Origin: SCGC-AG-212-J23 sp035762345
GTDB lineage: Bacteria; Pseudomonadota; Gammaproteobacteria; Burkholderiales; SG8-39
Assembly (NCBI GenBank): GCA_035762345.1
Contig: DASTPE010000114.1
Span: forward strand, 19,471 to 83,470
DNA length: 64,000 nucleotides
Direction of reading: 5' to 3'
The notes under the pieces are model-generated. The model searched no databases. It was given only the letters and a program-made list of their open reading frames with translations, and was not told the origin of the DNA. Within the stretch, counting starts at the first letter, position 1; the number at the start of each line of letters is the position of its first letter. This document shows positions 44,951 to 53,586 of the stretch, piece after piece. A program made the position numbers and the translations under genes.

Positions 44951-45552
44951 TGCCGCGCCATCTGGTCCTGGTTCCCGGGCTTTGGGTGCCCGCCGCCGTG
45001 ATGGCGCTTCTTTCGCTCAGGCTGCAGAGGCGCGGCCACCGAGTGCACGTTTTTGCCTACCATGGACGCGCTCCGCATGAGGCGAATGTCGAGGCGCTCG
45101 CGCGCTTTTCCCGTGGCAAGACCGGCTTCGTCGGCCACAGCCTCGGCGGTCTTCTCGTGCTCGACATGCTGAACCGCTACCCCGAGATCGCCGCCGATGC
45201 CGTCGTGCTGCTCGGCGCGCCCGTGCGTGGCTGCCTCGCCGGCCGTCGGCTCGGGCGCGCGCGGCTCGGGCGCTGGATGATGGGCGCATGCCGCTCGCTG
45301 TGGGACGAGCGCGCCGCACGCTGGACCCGCAATGCACCGCTGGGCGTTGTCGCCGGCACGCTTCCCATGGGGCTCGGGCGCGCGTTCGGCGCGCTGCCGG
45401 GACCGAACGACGGTGTGGTATGCGTCGACGAAACTTCCGTCGACGGTATGGCCGGCCGGGCACTGGTTCGCCAGGGCCACAGCATGCTCGTCGTGTCGCG
45501 GGAGGTCGGCCACCTCACAGAGCGCTTCCTCGCGTGCGGACGGTTCGCATGA
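44947..45552 (+). CDS. Small alpha/beta hydrolase (lipase-like)
   Basis: This is an alpha/beta-hydrolase-fold enzyme of 201 residues. The nucleophile S65 lies in GHSLGG, D155 in PGPNDGVV and H178 in RQGHSMLV, a complete catalytic triad. HLVLVPGLWVP at the start provides the oxyanion region. No leader is visible. ATG 44947 overlaps the PaaI stop, and its own stop overlaps the next start, so all three are coupled. A carboxylesterase or lipase role is likely; the substrate is unknown. Confidence 0.82.
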   Translation: MMPRHLVLVPGLWVPAAVMALLSLRLQRRGHRVHVFAYHGRAPHEANVEALARFSRGKTGFVGHSLGGLLVLDMLNRYPEIAADAVVLLGAPVRGCLAGRRLGRARLGRWMMGACRSLWDERAARWTRNAPLGVVAGTLPMGLGRAFGALPGPNDGVVCVDETSVDGMAGRALVRQGHSMLVVSREVGHLTERFLACGRFA

Positions 45553-46550
45553 GATTCTGGGTAGCAACCCTGGTGCTCGCGGTCGTGGCGGGATGCCAGT
45601 CGCTCGCCTACTACACCCAAGCGGTCGGCGGCCACTTCAAGGTGCTCGCAAGCGCGCGGCCGGTCTCCGACTGGCTTGCCGATCCGGCGACGCCGCCGGA
45701 GCTCAAGGCACGCCTCGAAACGGCGCGCCGCATCCGCGAGTTCGCCTCGAAGAGCCTCGGGCTGCCGGACAACGGCAGCTATCTTTCCTACGCCGACATC
45801 GAGCGCCCGTACGTGGTGTGGAACGTATTCGCGGCGCCGGAGCTTTCGGTGGAGCCGAAAGTCGAATGCTTCCCCTTCGCCGGCTGCGTAAGCTACCGCG
45901 GCTTCTACTCCGAGGACGAAGCGAGGCGCCATGCCGAGAAGCTTCGCGCGGAGGGCTACGACGTTCACGTCGGGGGCGTGCCGGCGTATTCCACGCTCGG
46001 CTGGTCGGACGATCCGCTGCTCTCGACCTTCATCCGCTACCCCGATGCCCAGCTTGCGCGGCTCGTATTCCACGAGCTCGCGCATCAGGTGGTCTACGCC
46101 AGGAACGACACCACGTTCAACGAGTCCTTCGCCGTGACGGTCGAGGAGGAAGGCGTGCGGCGCTGGCTCGAGTCGGAACACCGTTCCGGCGAGCTGGCGG
46201 CGTTCAGTTCCATCCAGGCGCGCAAGCGCGATCTCGCCGAGCGTGTGAGCCGGGCGCGCGAGAGCCTGAAGGCCGTGTACGCCTCGGATCTCACGCGCGA
46301 GCGGAAGCTCGAGCAGAAGAACGCCGAGTGGCAGCGGCTGCGGTCAGCGTATCCGGCGCTGCCTGCTGAACCGAACAACGCGTTCCTTGCCTCGGTCGCG
46401 GCCTACACCGAGCTCGTGCCGGCGTTCGAGCGCCTGCTCGCGGAGAGCGGCAGCCTGGAAGCGTTTTACCGTCGGGTGAAGGACCTGGCGCGCGATCCGT
46501 CCGCGCGCGAGGCCTACTTCACGACAGCGGGATATCGACGATCTTCTTGA
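45549..46550 (+). CDS. Lipoprotein putative aminopeptidase (HExxH)
   Basis: The protein resembles the proteobacterial family annotated as putative aminopeptidases. A lipobox ends in VVAGC with C16 as the lipid-modified cysteine, and the zinc motif is HELAH (175-179), with NESFAVTVEEEG as the third-ligand region. A helical C-terminal half (about 200-333) follows. It has 333 residues and is likely anchored in the outer or inner membrane facing the periplasm. ATG 45549 overlaps the hydrolase stop. The 3' end overlaps a convergent GST gene by 32 nt. Confidence 0.82.
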   Translation: MRFWVATLVLAVVAGCQSLAYYTQAVGGHFKVLASARPVSDWLADPATPPELKARLETARRIREFASKSLGLPDNGSYLSYADIERPYVVWNVFAAPELSVEPKVECFPFAGCVSYRGFYSEDEARRHAEKLRAEGYDVHVGGVPAYSTLGWSDDPLLSTFIRYPDAQLARLVFHELAHQVVYARNDTTFNESFAVTVEEEGVRRWLESEHRSGELAAFSSIQARKRDLAERVSRARESLKAVYASDLTRERKLEQKNAEWQRLRSAYPALPAEPNNAFLASVAAYTELVPAFERLLAESGSLEAFYRRVKDLARDPSAREAYFTTAGYRRSS

Positions 46551-47136
46551 AAGCGGCGCGCGCGCACAGCCGGTCGAACCAGCGACTCAGGTTTGGGTGC
46601 GCCGGGCGCTCGATAGGCAGTCGCATCCAGATCTGCACGTGGCAGCCGAGCGCGATGTCGCCGATCGTAAGCCCGCTGCCGGCGAAGTAAGGCCGGTTCG
46701 CGAGCGCCTCGTCCGGGATGGCAAGCAGATCGGCACACTTCTTACGCCCTTCCTCGACCGCCTGCAGGTCGCGCTTGTCCGGCGGCGTGCGCACGAGATT
46801 CCAGAACACCGCGCGCAGCGACGACTGGAAGGTAAACGCCCAGTCCATCCAGCGGTCGGCGTCGGCGCGCTGCTTGAGATCCGCGGGCCACAGCGTGCCC
46901 GCGCCGTGCTTCGCCGCGAGGTAGCGCACGATTGCGTGCGACTCCCACAGCACGAAGCCGCCGTCGTCGATCGTCGGCACGAGCGAATTGGGATTCATCT
47001 TCTTGTACTGCGGCGTGTTCACCACGCCGAACTCCCTGCCGGCGTCGATGCGCTCGTACTTGAGGCCGAGCTCCTCCGCGGCCCATAGCACCTTCTTTAC
47101 GTTAACCGAATTGACGCGCCCCCAGATCTTCAGCAT
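46519..47136 (-). CDS. Glutathione S-transferase family protein
   Basis: This is a cytosolic GST with an N-terminal thioredoxin-like domain (MLKIWGRVNSVNVKKVLWAA, residues 1-80) and a helical C-terminal domain. LVPTIDDGGFVLWESHAI is the glutathione-binding block with the cis-Pro and E-S pair. SVNVKKVLW provides the N-terminal Ser/Asn region of beta- or theta-like GSTs. It has 205 residues. The gene is followed downstream by a convergent peptidase gene and lies 15 nt after the GGT-like gene. Confidence 0.9.
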   Translation of the reverse strand: MLKIWGRVNSVNVKKVLWAAEELGLKYERIDAGREFGVVNTPQYKKMNPNSLVPTIDDGGFVLWESHAIVRYLAAKHGAGTLWPADLKQRADADRWMDWAFTFQSSLRAVFWNLVRTPPDKRDLQAVEEGRKKCADLLAIPDEALANRPYFAGSGLTIGDIALGCHVQIWMRLPIERPAHPNLSRWFDRLCARAAFKKIVDIPLS

Positions 47137-47151
47137 TGGGTCTCCGATTTT

Positions 47152-48738
47152 CTAGAACCCCACGGCCTGACCATCGCGCCGCGGATCGCTCGCGGTGAAG
47201 TAGCCGCCATCGAGCTTCCAGATGAGCTGCGCGCTGCCAAACTGGTTGTAGTCGTCCGGCAGTGAAACGATGCGGTGGCCGCGCCGCGTGAGCTCTTCCA
47301 GCACCGAGGGCCGGAAGGCGTTTTCCACGCTCACGTCCATGCCTTGGACTACGCGGAAGCGCGGCCCGTCGCACGCCGCCTGCGGGCTCTGGCCGTAGTC
47401 GGCGATGCGCACCATGACTTGGGCATGGCCCTGCGGCTGCATCGTGCCGCCCATGACGCCGAAGCTCATGACGGGCCGGCCTTCGCGGGTCACGAAGCCC
47501 GGAATGATGGTCTGATACGGCCGCTTGCGCGGCCCGACGCAGTTCGGGTGGCCCGGTTGCAGCACGAAGGTCGCGCCCCGGTTTTGCAGCGAGATGCCCT
47601 CCACCACCACGCCCGAGCCGAAGCCCATGAAGTTCGATTGGATAAACGACACCATCAGACCGGAAGCGTCGGCTGCCGCTAGATACACCGTGCCGCTCTG
47701 CGGCGGCGTGCCATGGCCGAAATCCTGCGCGCGCTCGAGGTCGATCAGCTTCGCCCTCGACTTCAGATACTCCTTGTCGAGCAGTGCCTGCGGCCGCACG
47801 CGAGTCATGTAATCGATGTCCGCGACGTAGCGCCGTGCGTCGGCGAACGCCAGTTTCTGGGCCTCGATCTGCAAATGCAGGCTGTCGGCGCCGTCCACGG
47901 CGTGCGAGCGCATGTCGAAGTGCTCGAGCATGCCGAGCGCCATGAGCGCCACGATGCCCTGGCCGTTCGGCGGGATCTCGTGCAACGTGTAGCCGCGGTA
48001 GTCCATCGACAGCGGCTCGACCCAGTCGCACTTGTGCGCGGCGAGGTCGGAAGCGCGCATCGCGGCGCCGTGTTTTCTCGCGTGCGCCTCCAGTTTTTCC
48101 GCCAGCTCGCCGCGGTAAAAGGCTTCGCCTTTCGTATCGCGTATCCGCTCCAGCGTATCGGCGTGGTCGGTGAACGTGAATAGCTGCCCCGGTCGGGGAG
48201 GGCGGCCCTGCGGCATGAACGCGTCCGCAAAGCCCGGCTGCGGCTTGAGCTCGGGGACCTGCTTCTCCCACTGCCCCGCTATGGTCGGCGAGACCAGGAA
48301 GCCTCGACGCCCGTACTCGATCGCCTTTTCGAACAGCTTTTCGAACGGCAGCTTGCCCCACCGGCGGTGCAGTTCCACCCACGCGGAGACGCACCCCGGC
48401 ACGCTGACCGAGTTCCAGCCGCGCTCGGGCATGCTCGAGCGCCCGGCGAAAAATTCCGGTGTCCACCCGGCGGGTGAGCGGCCCGAGGCGTTCAGCCCGT
48501 GAAGCTGCTTTCCATCCCAGACGATCGCATAGGCGTCGGAGCCGATTCCGTTCGATACCGGCTCGACGAGCGTGAGCGTGATCGCGGCGGCCAGGATCGC
48601 GTCCACGGCGCTGCCGCCGCCGGCGAGCATCTGCAACCCGGCCTGCGCCGCGAGCGGCTGCGAAGTGGCGACGACGTTGGCGGCCAGCAGCGGCTTCCGC
48701 GGCCAGGGATAGGGGTTGTTCCAGGCGAAAGCCGTCAT
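47152..48738 (-). CDS. Gamma-glutamyltransferase-like Ntn hydrolase without leader
   Basis: This is a GGT-family protein that would self-cleave to expose a threonine nucleophile, probably T350 in QSGTVYLAAAD. Family blocks include GGSAVDAILAAAITL, PNGQGIVALMALGMLEHF and GGTMQPQGHAQVMV. GGT normally acts on glutathione in the periplasm, but the start MTAFAWNNPYPWPRKPLLA has no leader, so a cytosolic role is suggested. It has 528 residues from ATG 48738; an in-frame ATG at 48783 lies inside the upstream gene. Cephalosporin or glutaryl acylase-like activity is an alternative. Confidence 0.88.
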   Translation of the reverse strand: MTAFAWNNPYPWPRKPLLAANVVATSQPLAAQAGLQMLAGGGSAVDAILAAAITLTLVEPVSNGIGSDAYAIVWDGKQLHGLNASGRSPAGWTPEFFAGRSSMPERGWNSVSVPGCVSAWVELHRRWGKLPFEKLFEKAIEYGRRGFLVSPTIAGQWEKQVPELKPQPGFADAFMPQGRPPRPGQLFTFTDHADTLERIRDTKGEAFYRGELAEKLEAHARKHGAAMRASDLAAHKCDWVEPLSMDYRGYTLHEIPPNGQGIVALMALGMLEHFDMRSHAVDGADSLHLQIEAQKLAFADARRYVADIDYMTRVRPQALLDKEYLKSRAKLIDLERAQDFGHGTPPQSGTVYLAAADASGLMVSFIQSNFMGFGSGVVVEGISLQNRGATFVLQPGHPNCVGPRKRPYQTIIPGFVTREGRPVMSFGVMGGTMQPQGHAQVMVRIADYGQSPQAACDGPRFRVVQGMDVSVENAFRPSVLEELTRRGHRIVSLPDDYNQFGSAQLIWKLDGGYFTASDPRRDGQAVGF

Positions 48739-48751
48739 TTGCGCTGGCCGT

Positions 48752-49807
48752 TCACGCTGCGACGTTTTCGAAGTTGAGCACAATGCGCCCGAGCACCCGG
48801 CCGGCCTTCAAGTCGTCCAGCGCGCGCGCCGCGTCGTCCGCGGGGCGCAGCTCCACCGGCGCAGGGCGGATTTTGCGCCGCTTGGCGAGCGCGACCACTT
48901 CCTTCAGCTCTTGCAGATTTCCGACGTACGAGCCCACGATACCGATGGCGCGTTGAGCGATCGGCGGCAAAGGATGGACGAGCTCGCCGCCGTACAGGCC
49001 GCAGATGACGTAGCGTCCGCCTTTGCGCAACGCGCCGATGCCGAGCGCCGCGGTCGCAGGGCTGCCGACGAAATCGATCGCCGCAGCGATGCCCTGCAAC
49101 TCGCGCGCGGCATCCGGGCTTCTCGTGTTCAAGGTGGTTTTGGCGCCGAGCTTGGCCGCGGCCGCGAGCTTCGTGTCGTCGATATCGCAAGCGACCACCT
49201 GTTTCACACCCTTTGCGCGCAGCACCGATATTCCGATGAGGCCGAGCCCGCCGCAGCCGAGCACCGCGACCCGCTCCTGCGGCCCGAGTGGCGGCAGCTT
49301 GGCCGCCGCGCTGTACGCGGTGAGCCCGGAACAAGCGAGCGTCGCGGCGAACGCCTCGTCGATGCCCGCGGGGTCCACGAGGTATTTTGGATCCGGCACG
49401 AGAAGATGCGTCGAATACGCGCCTGGGCGGCTGACGCCAAGAAAGCGGATCCCAGAGACGCAGTAGTTGTCCTGGCCGGTTTTGCACACCGCGCATTTTC
49501 CGCAGCCGATCCACGGATACACGATCTTCTTTTGTCCCACCCGGACGCCGCGGGCGCGGGGGCCCAATGCCTCGATCACGCCGAAAGGTTCGTGGCCGAG
49601 GGTGAAAGGGGGGACGCAGCCGCGTTCCTTCACGTAGAAACGCTTGCCGCCGCCCAGATCGAAGTATCCCTCCCAGATGTGGACATCGGAGTGGCAAACC
49701 CCCGCCCGCGCAATGCGAATGAGCACCTCGCTCCCCTGCGGTTTCGGCGTTTCGGACAATACTTTTTGCAGAGGCTTCCCATGCTCGATGATCTGCCAAC
49801 TCAGCAT
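48752..49807 (-). CDS. Zinc-dependent alcohol dehydrogenase family protein
   Basis: This is a medium-chain dehydrogenase with catalytic zinc ligands C38 (AGVCHSD) and a GHEPFG histidine-glutamate pair. The structural zinc site is CGKCAVCKTGQDNYC, and the Rossmann motif is VLGCGGLGLIG. It has 351 residues from ATG 49807, which is preceded by a GGAGGGA Shine-Dalgarno sequence. NAD-dependent alcohol oxidation is likely; the identity of the alcohol is unknown. It lies between metY and the GGT-like gene. Confidence 0.88.
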   Translation of the reverse strand: MLSWQIIEHGKPLQKVLSETPKPQGSEVLIRIARAGVCHSDVHIWEGYFDLGGGKRFYVKERGCVPPFTLGHEPFGVIEALGPRARGVRVGQKKIVYPWIGCGKCAVCKTGQDNYCVSGIRFLGVSRPGAYSTHLLVPDPKYLVDPAGIDEAFAATLACSGLTAYSAAAKLPPLGPQERVAVLGCGGLGLIGISVLRAKGVKQVVACDIDDTKLAAAAKLGAKTTLNTRSPDAARELQGIAAAIDFVGSPATAALGIGALRKGGRYVICGLYGGELVHPLPPIAQRAIGIVGSYVGNLQELKEVVALAKRRKIRPAPVELRPADDAARALDDLKAGRVLGRIVLNFENVAA

Positions 49808-49817
49808 CTCCCTCCCT

Positions 49818-51107
49818 TCACGCCTTGGCGGCCTCGGCGAGCGCCTGGTCGATGTCCCAGAGAATGTCATCCAGCGCCTCGATGCCCACCGATACGCGGA
49901 TCATGTCCGGCGTCACGCCGGCTTTGAGCTGATCAGCCTCGTCCATCTGGCGGTGGGTGGTCGACGCGGGATGAATCACGAGCGTTTTTGCGTCGCCGAT
50001 GTTGGCCAGGTGGCTCATGAACTGAGCGGCCTCGATGAAGCGCTCGCCCGCCCTCGCTCCTCCCGTCACTCCGAAGTTAAGCAGGCCGGAAGCGCCGTTC
50101 GGCAGATATTTCTTCGCCAGCGAGTGATACTTGTTGTCTGCAAGCCCGGGATAGTTGACCCAGGCGACCCGCGGATGGCCCTGGAGAAACTTCGCTACGG
50201 CGAGCGCATTCGCACAGTGGCGGTCCATCCGCACGTGCAGCGACTCCAGGCCCTGCAGGAGCAGCCACGCGTTGAGCGGCGACAACGCCGGGCCAAAGGT
50301 GCGCATGATCTCCATGCGCGCCTTCATCGTGTAGCCGAAGTCGCCGAAGGTCTCGTGGAAGATCACGCCGTGGTAGCCGGGCGAGGGACTCGTGAACTCC
50401 GGAAACTTGCCATTGCCCCAGTTGAACTTGCCCGACTCGCAAATCACGCCGCCCATAGTGGTGCCGTGGCCCCCGATGTATTTGGTCGCCGAGTGCACCA
50501 CAATGTCCGCGCCCCATTCTACGGGCCGGCACAGGTACGGCGACGGTACGGTGTTGTCGAGCACGAGCGGGATGTCGGCCTCGTGCGCGATTTTCGCCAG
50601 CGCCTCGATGTCGACGATGTTGATAAGCGGATTGCCGAGCGTTTCCGCGTAGAGCAGCTTGGTGTTTTTCCGGATGGCTTTGCTGAAGTTTTCCGGGTCG
50701 TCCGGGCTGACGAAGCTCGTCTCGATGCCGAGCTTCTTGAGGTTCACATGCAGCAGCGTGTGCGTGCCGCCGTAGAGCGTCGAAGCGGAGACGATGTGGT
50801 CGCCGCCGGAGCACAGCGTCAGGATGGCGGTCGCCTCGGCGGCTTGACCGGTGGCGCAGGCGAGCGCCGAGCGGGCGCCCTCAATCGCCGCCATGCGCTC
50901 CTCGAACACCGCCACCGTCGGGTTCGAGATGCGCGAATAAACGTTGCCGAAGGTTTGCAGGTTGAAAAGACTCGCCGCATGATCGGCCGAGTCGAATACG
51001 AACGAGGTCGTCTGGTAGATCGGCGCGGCGCGCGCGCCGGTGGCCGGATCCGGGATCTGCCCGGCGTGCAGGCAAAGCGTCTCGATGCCGAACTTGCGGT
51101 CGGGCAT
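49818..51107 (-). CDS. metY: O-acetylhomoserine sulfhydrylase MetY-like
   Basis: This is a fold-type I PLP enzyme of the Cys/Met metabolism family that makes homocysteine from O-acetylhomoserine and sulfide. The start GIETLCLHAGQIPDPATGARA is the MetY signature, in part. PLP lysine is in VHSATKYIGGHG, and VYSRISNPTVAVFEERMAALEG-like sequence is present (here AAIEG). It has 429 residues, the long form typical of MetY rather than MetB. It begins 3 nt after the Anbu stop, which suggests an operon. Confidence 0.92.
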   Translation of the reverse strand: MPDRKFGIETLCLHAGQIPDPATGARAAPIYQTTSFVFDSADHAASLFNLQTFGNVYSRISNPTVAVFEERMAAIEGARSALACATGQAAEATAILTLCSGGDHIVSASTLYGGTHTLLHVNLKKLGIETSFVSPDDPENFSKAIRKNTKLLYAETLGNPLINIVDIEALAKIAHEADIPLVLDNTVPSPYLCRPVEWGADIVVHSATKYIGGHGTTMGGVICESGKFNWGNGKFPEFTSPSPGYHGVIFHETFGDFGYTMKARMEIMRTFGPALSPLNAWLLLQGLESLHVRMDRHCANALAVAKFLQGHPRVAWVNYPGLADNKYHSLAKKYLPNGASGLLNFGVTGGARAGERFIEAAQFMSHLANIGDAKTLVIHPASTTHRQMDEADQLKAGVTPDMIRVSVGIEALDDILWDIDQALAEAAKA

Positions 51108-51110
51108 GCC

Positions 51111-51827
51111 CTACGACCAGGAAACGCCGGGCGCTTCGGCGAAGACGCGCCGCAGGCCGGCCGACCAGAACTGGCTGATCTCGCGAAAATAAGCGTCGCC
51201 TTCGGCGAAGCGGCGTCTGAGCGTGACGCGCAACCGGTCTTTTTCGTAGCCGAGGAGGTCGATCGGCAGGCCGACGGAAAGGTTGGAGCGCATGGTGGAA
51301 TCGAAAGACACCAGCAGGCACTTGGCCACATCGGCGAGCGGGGTGTCGAAGCTCAGCACCCGGTCGATGATCGGCTTGCCGTACTTGGTCTCGCCGATCT
51401 GGAGGTAGCAGGTCTCGCGCGATGCTTCGATGAAATTGCCCTGCGGGTAGATCTGGAAGAGGCGCGGCGCCTCGCCGCGCAGCTGGCCGCCGACGATGAA
51501 GCTTGCTCCGGCGTCGACTTTCGCCTGTTCCAGCGCGGGACCGTCGCGGGTGATCACCTCGCGCAGCGTTTCGCCGACGAGCGCGGCAATGTCATAGAGG
51601 CTGCAGCGCGCGTCGATGCCCTGCCCGGAGCGCTGCCGCAGCAGGCTGACCACGCTTTGCGTGGTGGCAAGATTTCCCGCCGAAAGCAGCACAACCACTC
51701 GCTCGCCGGGCGTCTCGAACACGCTCGTCTTGCTGTAGATGGCAACCTGGTCGACGCCCGCATTCGTGCGGGAGTCCGACGCGAACACGATGCCGGCGGA
51801 AACCGCGGCGGCGACGCAATACGTCAT
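51111..51827 (-). CDS. Anbu, bacterial proteasome-like peptidase
   Basis: Anbu is an Ntn-hydrolase of the proteasome beta-subunit superfamily that assembles into open rings. The protein starts MTYCVAAAVSAGIVFASDSR. Removal of Met would expose Thr2 as the candidate N-terminal nucleophile, and no propeptide is present. The family block SDSRTNAGVDQVA is followed by the later DGPALEQAKVDAGASFIVGG (key residues GASFIVGGQ). It has 238 residues. It follows, after 21 nt, the transglutaminase-like gene of the same cluster. The activity and substrate of Anbu are still debated. Confidence 0.92.
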   Translation of the reverse strand: MTYCVAAAVSAGIVFASDSRTNAGVDQVAIYSKTSVFETPGERVVVLLSAGNLATTQSVVSLLRQRSGQGIDARCSLYDIAALVGETLREVITRDGPALEQAKVDAGASFIVGGQLRGEAPRLFQIYPQGNFIEASRETCYLQIGETKYGKPIIDRVLSFDTPLADVAKCLLVSFDSTMRSNLSVGLPIDLLGYEKDRLRVTLRRRFAEGDAYFREISQFWSAGLRRVFAEAPGVSWS

Positions 51828-51848
51828 GCGCCGTCATGCTAGCAGATG

Positions 51849-52649
51849 CTATTGCTGCTGCTGCTGCGTGACGAGCGCCGCTGCGCTCATCGTCTCCGCG
51901 CCGCCGCCGGTGCGCACGCCGCGGATCGGACAGGCATCGAAATAGTCCGCGCCCACGGCGAGGCGGATGTGGTCCTCGCCTGCCGGCCGGTTGTTCGCGA
52001 TGTCGAAGCTGCGCCAGCGGTCGACCGCCCAGGCTTCCGCCCAGGCATGACTCGCGACGTGCGCTTCCTCGTGTCCCGCCGAGTACACGTAGCCCGAGAC
52101 GTAGCGCGCCGGGACGCCGAGGTAGCGGCAGCAGGCGATGAACACATGCGCGTGGTCCTGGCACACGCCCGAGCCGATCGCGAACGCCTCCGCGGCGCTC
52201 GAAGAGGCAGCGGTGTCGCCGGGCTTGAACGGCATCTTCTTCAGGATCGCCGAAGCGAGCTCGGCCATGCCCGAGGGCGAGCCGGCGCGGCGGCGGTGCG
52301 CTTCGGCAAAAGCAGCGAGACGCTCGTCGACTCGGGTGAGAGGTGATGTGCGCGTGAAGACGAGCGGCGAGAGCGGCACCGCGTCGGGTCCCTCGTCGGG
52401 CAGCGCGCGCGTCTCGACCACGCCAATTGCCCGGATGCGGATCGCCTGCGTCGGCCGATCGAGCGTAAGGACGTGCAGCACGTTGCCGTAGCCGTCGAGC
52501 GTGCGCGTCGGCACGCCGGGCGCCTCGAGCCTCCATTCCAGGACCTTCTGGCGTGCGCTGTCGCGCGGCGTAAGCCTGAGATATTGCGTCGAGAGGCGCA
52601 CCGGCGCGTCGTAGGTGTACTCGGTGACGTGGTCGACGCGCAGCCTCAC
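51849..52649 (-). CDS. Transglutaminase-like protein of the Anbu cluster
   Basis: This is a transglutaminase-core cysteine protease-like protein with an N-terminal beta domain starting RVDHVTEYTYDAPVRLS (about 1-90). The triad is C163 (GVCQDHAHVF), H201 (SHAWAEAW) and D216 (FDIANN). The 266-residue length and organisation match the partner encoded beside Anbu in other genomes. GTG 52649 overlaps the alpha-E stop as GTGA. The C-terminus ends in five glutamines from a CAG/CAA run. No leader is visible. Confidence 0.9.
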   Translation of the reverse strand: MRLRVDHVTEYTYDAPVRLSTQYLRLTPRDSARQKVLEWRLEAPGVPTRTLDGYGNVLHVLTLDRPTQAIRIRAIGVVETRALPDEGPDAVPLSPLVFTRTSPLTRVDERLAAFAEAHRRRAGSPSGMAELASAILKKMPFKPGDTAASSSAAEAFAIGSGVCQDHAHVFIACCRYLGVPARYVSGYVYSAGHEEAHVASHAWAEAWAVDRWRSFDIANNRPAGEDHIRLAVGADYFDACPIRGVRTGGGAETMSAAALVTQQQQQ

Positions 52650-53584
52650 AGGGCCCCCAGGTAGGCGCGCTGCAGCCGCTGTCCCAGCTCACCGATGTCG
52701 GCCAGGCACTCGGTGAGATACTCGTGCAGCCCGGCCTGGAAGATCTCCTCGATGTCGGCGTTGGTGAGGCGCGCGTGCAGCTCGTAGGCAAGGCGCTTCG
52801 CCGCCTGGTCGCCCTGACCCGAGATGCGGGAGAGCGCGTCGCGGATCTGCTCGATGCACGCGGCGAGCGAGCGCGGCATGCGCCGCTCGAGGATCAGGAG
52901 CTGTGCCACCTTGATCGGAAAGATCTGGTCCCGGTAGAGCGTGCGATAGGTTTCGAGCGACGACACCGAGCGCAAGAGCGCCGCCCATTGGTAGTAGTCG
53001 AGCGCGCCGCCCACCTCGCCCACCGAGGGCAAGATGACGTGATACTTGACGTCGAGGATGCGTGCGGTGTTGTCCGCACGCTCGAGAAACGTGCCCAGGC
53101 GCGAGAAATTGAACGCTTCGCCGCGCATGATGGTGCCCGAGGTGACGCCGCGGAAGAGATGCGAGCGCTCCTTCACCCAGTCGAAGAACTGCGTTGCGCC
53201 CGCGCCGGTGACACGCTCGGGCTTGAGCGCACGCGCTTCGATCCAGGTGGCATTGAGGGTTTCCCACATCTCGGAGGTGATCTGCCAGCGCACGGAATGT
53301 GCGTTTTCCCGCGCCCGGCTCAGGCAGCACATGATTGAGGTCGGGTTGGCGAGGTCGAGGGCCAGAAACTCGATGAGCGCGGCGAGCGTGAGCTCCGTGT
53401 GCCGCGCGAAGAACGGCTCGACGCTCCCCGTGATATTCAGCGGCGCAAGCAGGTTCTGACGCTGCAGGTCGCGCGAGCCGGCGAGCAGCAGATTCGACGT
53501 CACCCCCAGGATGCGGGCCATGTTTTCGGCGCGCTCCATCTGGCGCGACATCCAGAAGATGCGGTCGGCTACGCGCGAGAGCAT
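52646..53584 (-). CDS. Alpha-E domain protein of the Anbu cluster
   Basis: This is an all-helical alpha-E (COG2307-type) protein beginning MLSRVADRIFWMSRQMERAE and containing AINFSRLGTFLERADNTARI-like sequence (here NFSRLGTFLERADNTARIL). It is known to pair with the permuted ATP-grasp protein. It has 312 residues and is probably cytosolic. It lies 2 nt after the ATP-grasp gene. Its biochemical role has not been clearly shown; a partner role in the ligase reaction is inferred from consistent gene pairing. Confidence 0.9.
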   Translation of the reverse strand: MLSRVADRIFWMSRQMERAENMARILGVTSNLLLAGSRDLQRQNLLAPLNITGSVEPFFARHTELTLAALIEFLALDLANPTSIMCCLSRARENAHSVRWQITSEMWETLNATWIEARALKPERVTGAGATQFFDWVKERSHLFRGVTSGTIMRGEAFNFSRLGTFLERADNTARILDVKYHVILPSVGEVGGALDYYQWAALLRSVSSLETYRTLYRDQIFPIKVAQLLILERRMPRSLAACIEQIRDALSRISGQGDQAAKRLAYELHARLTNADIEEIFQAGLHEYLTECLADIGELGQRLQRAYLGAL

Positions 53585-53586
53585 TT

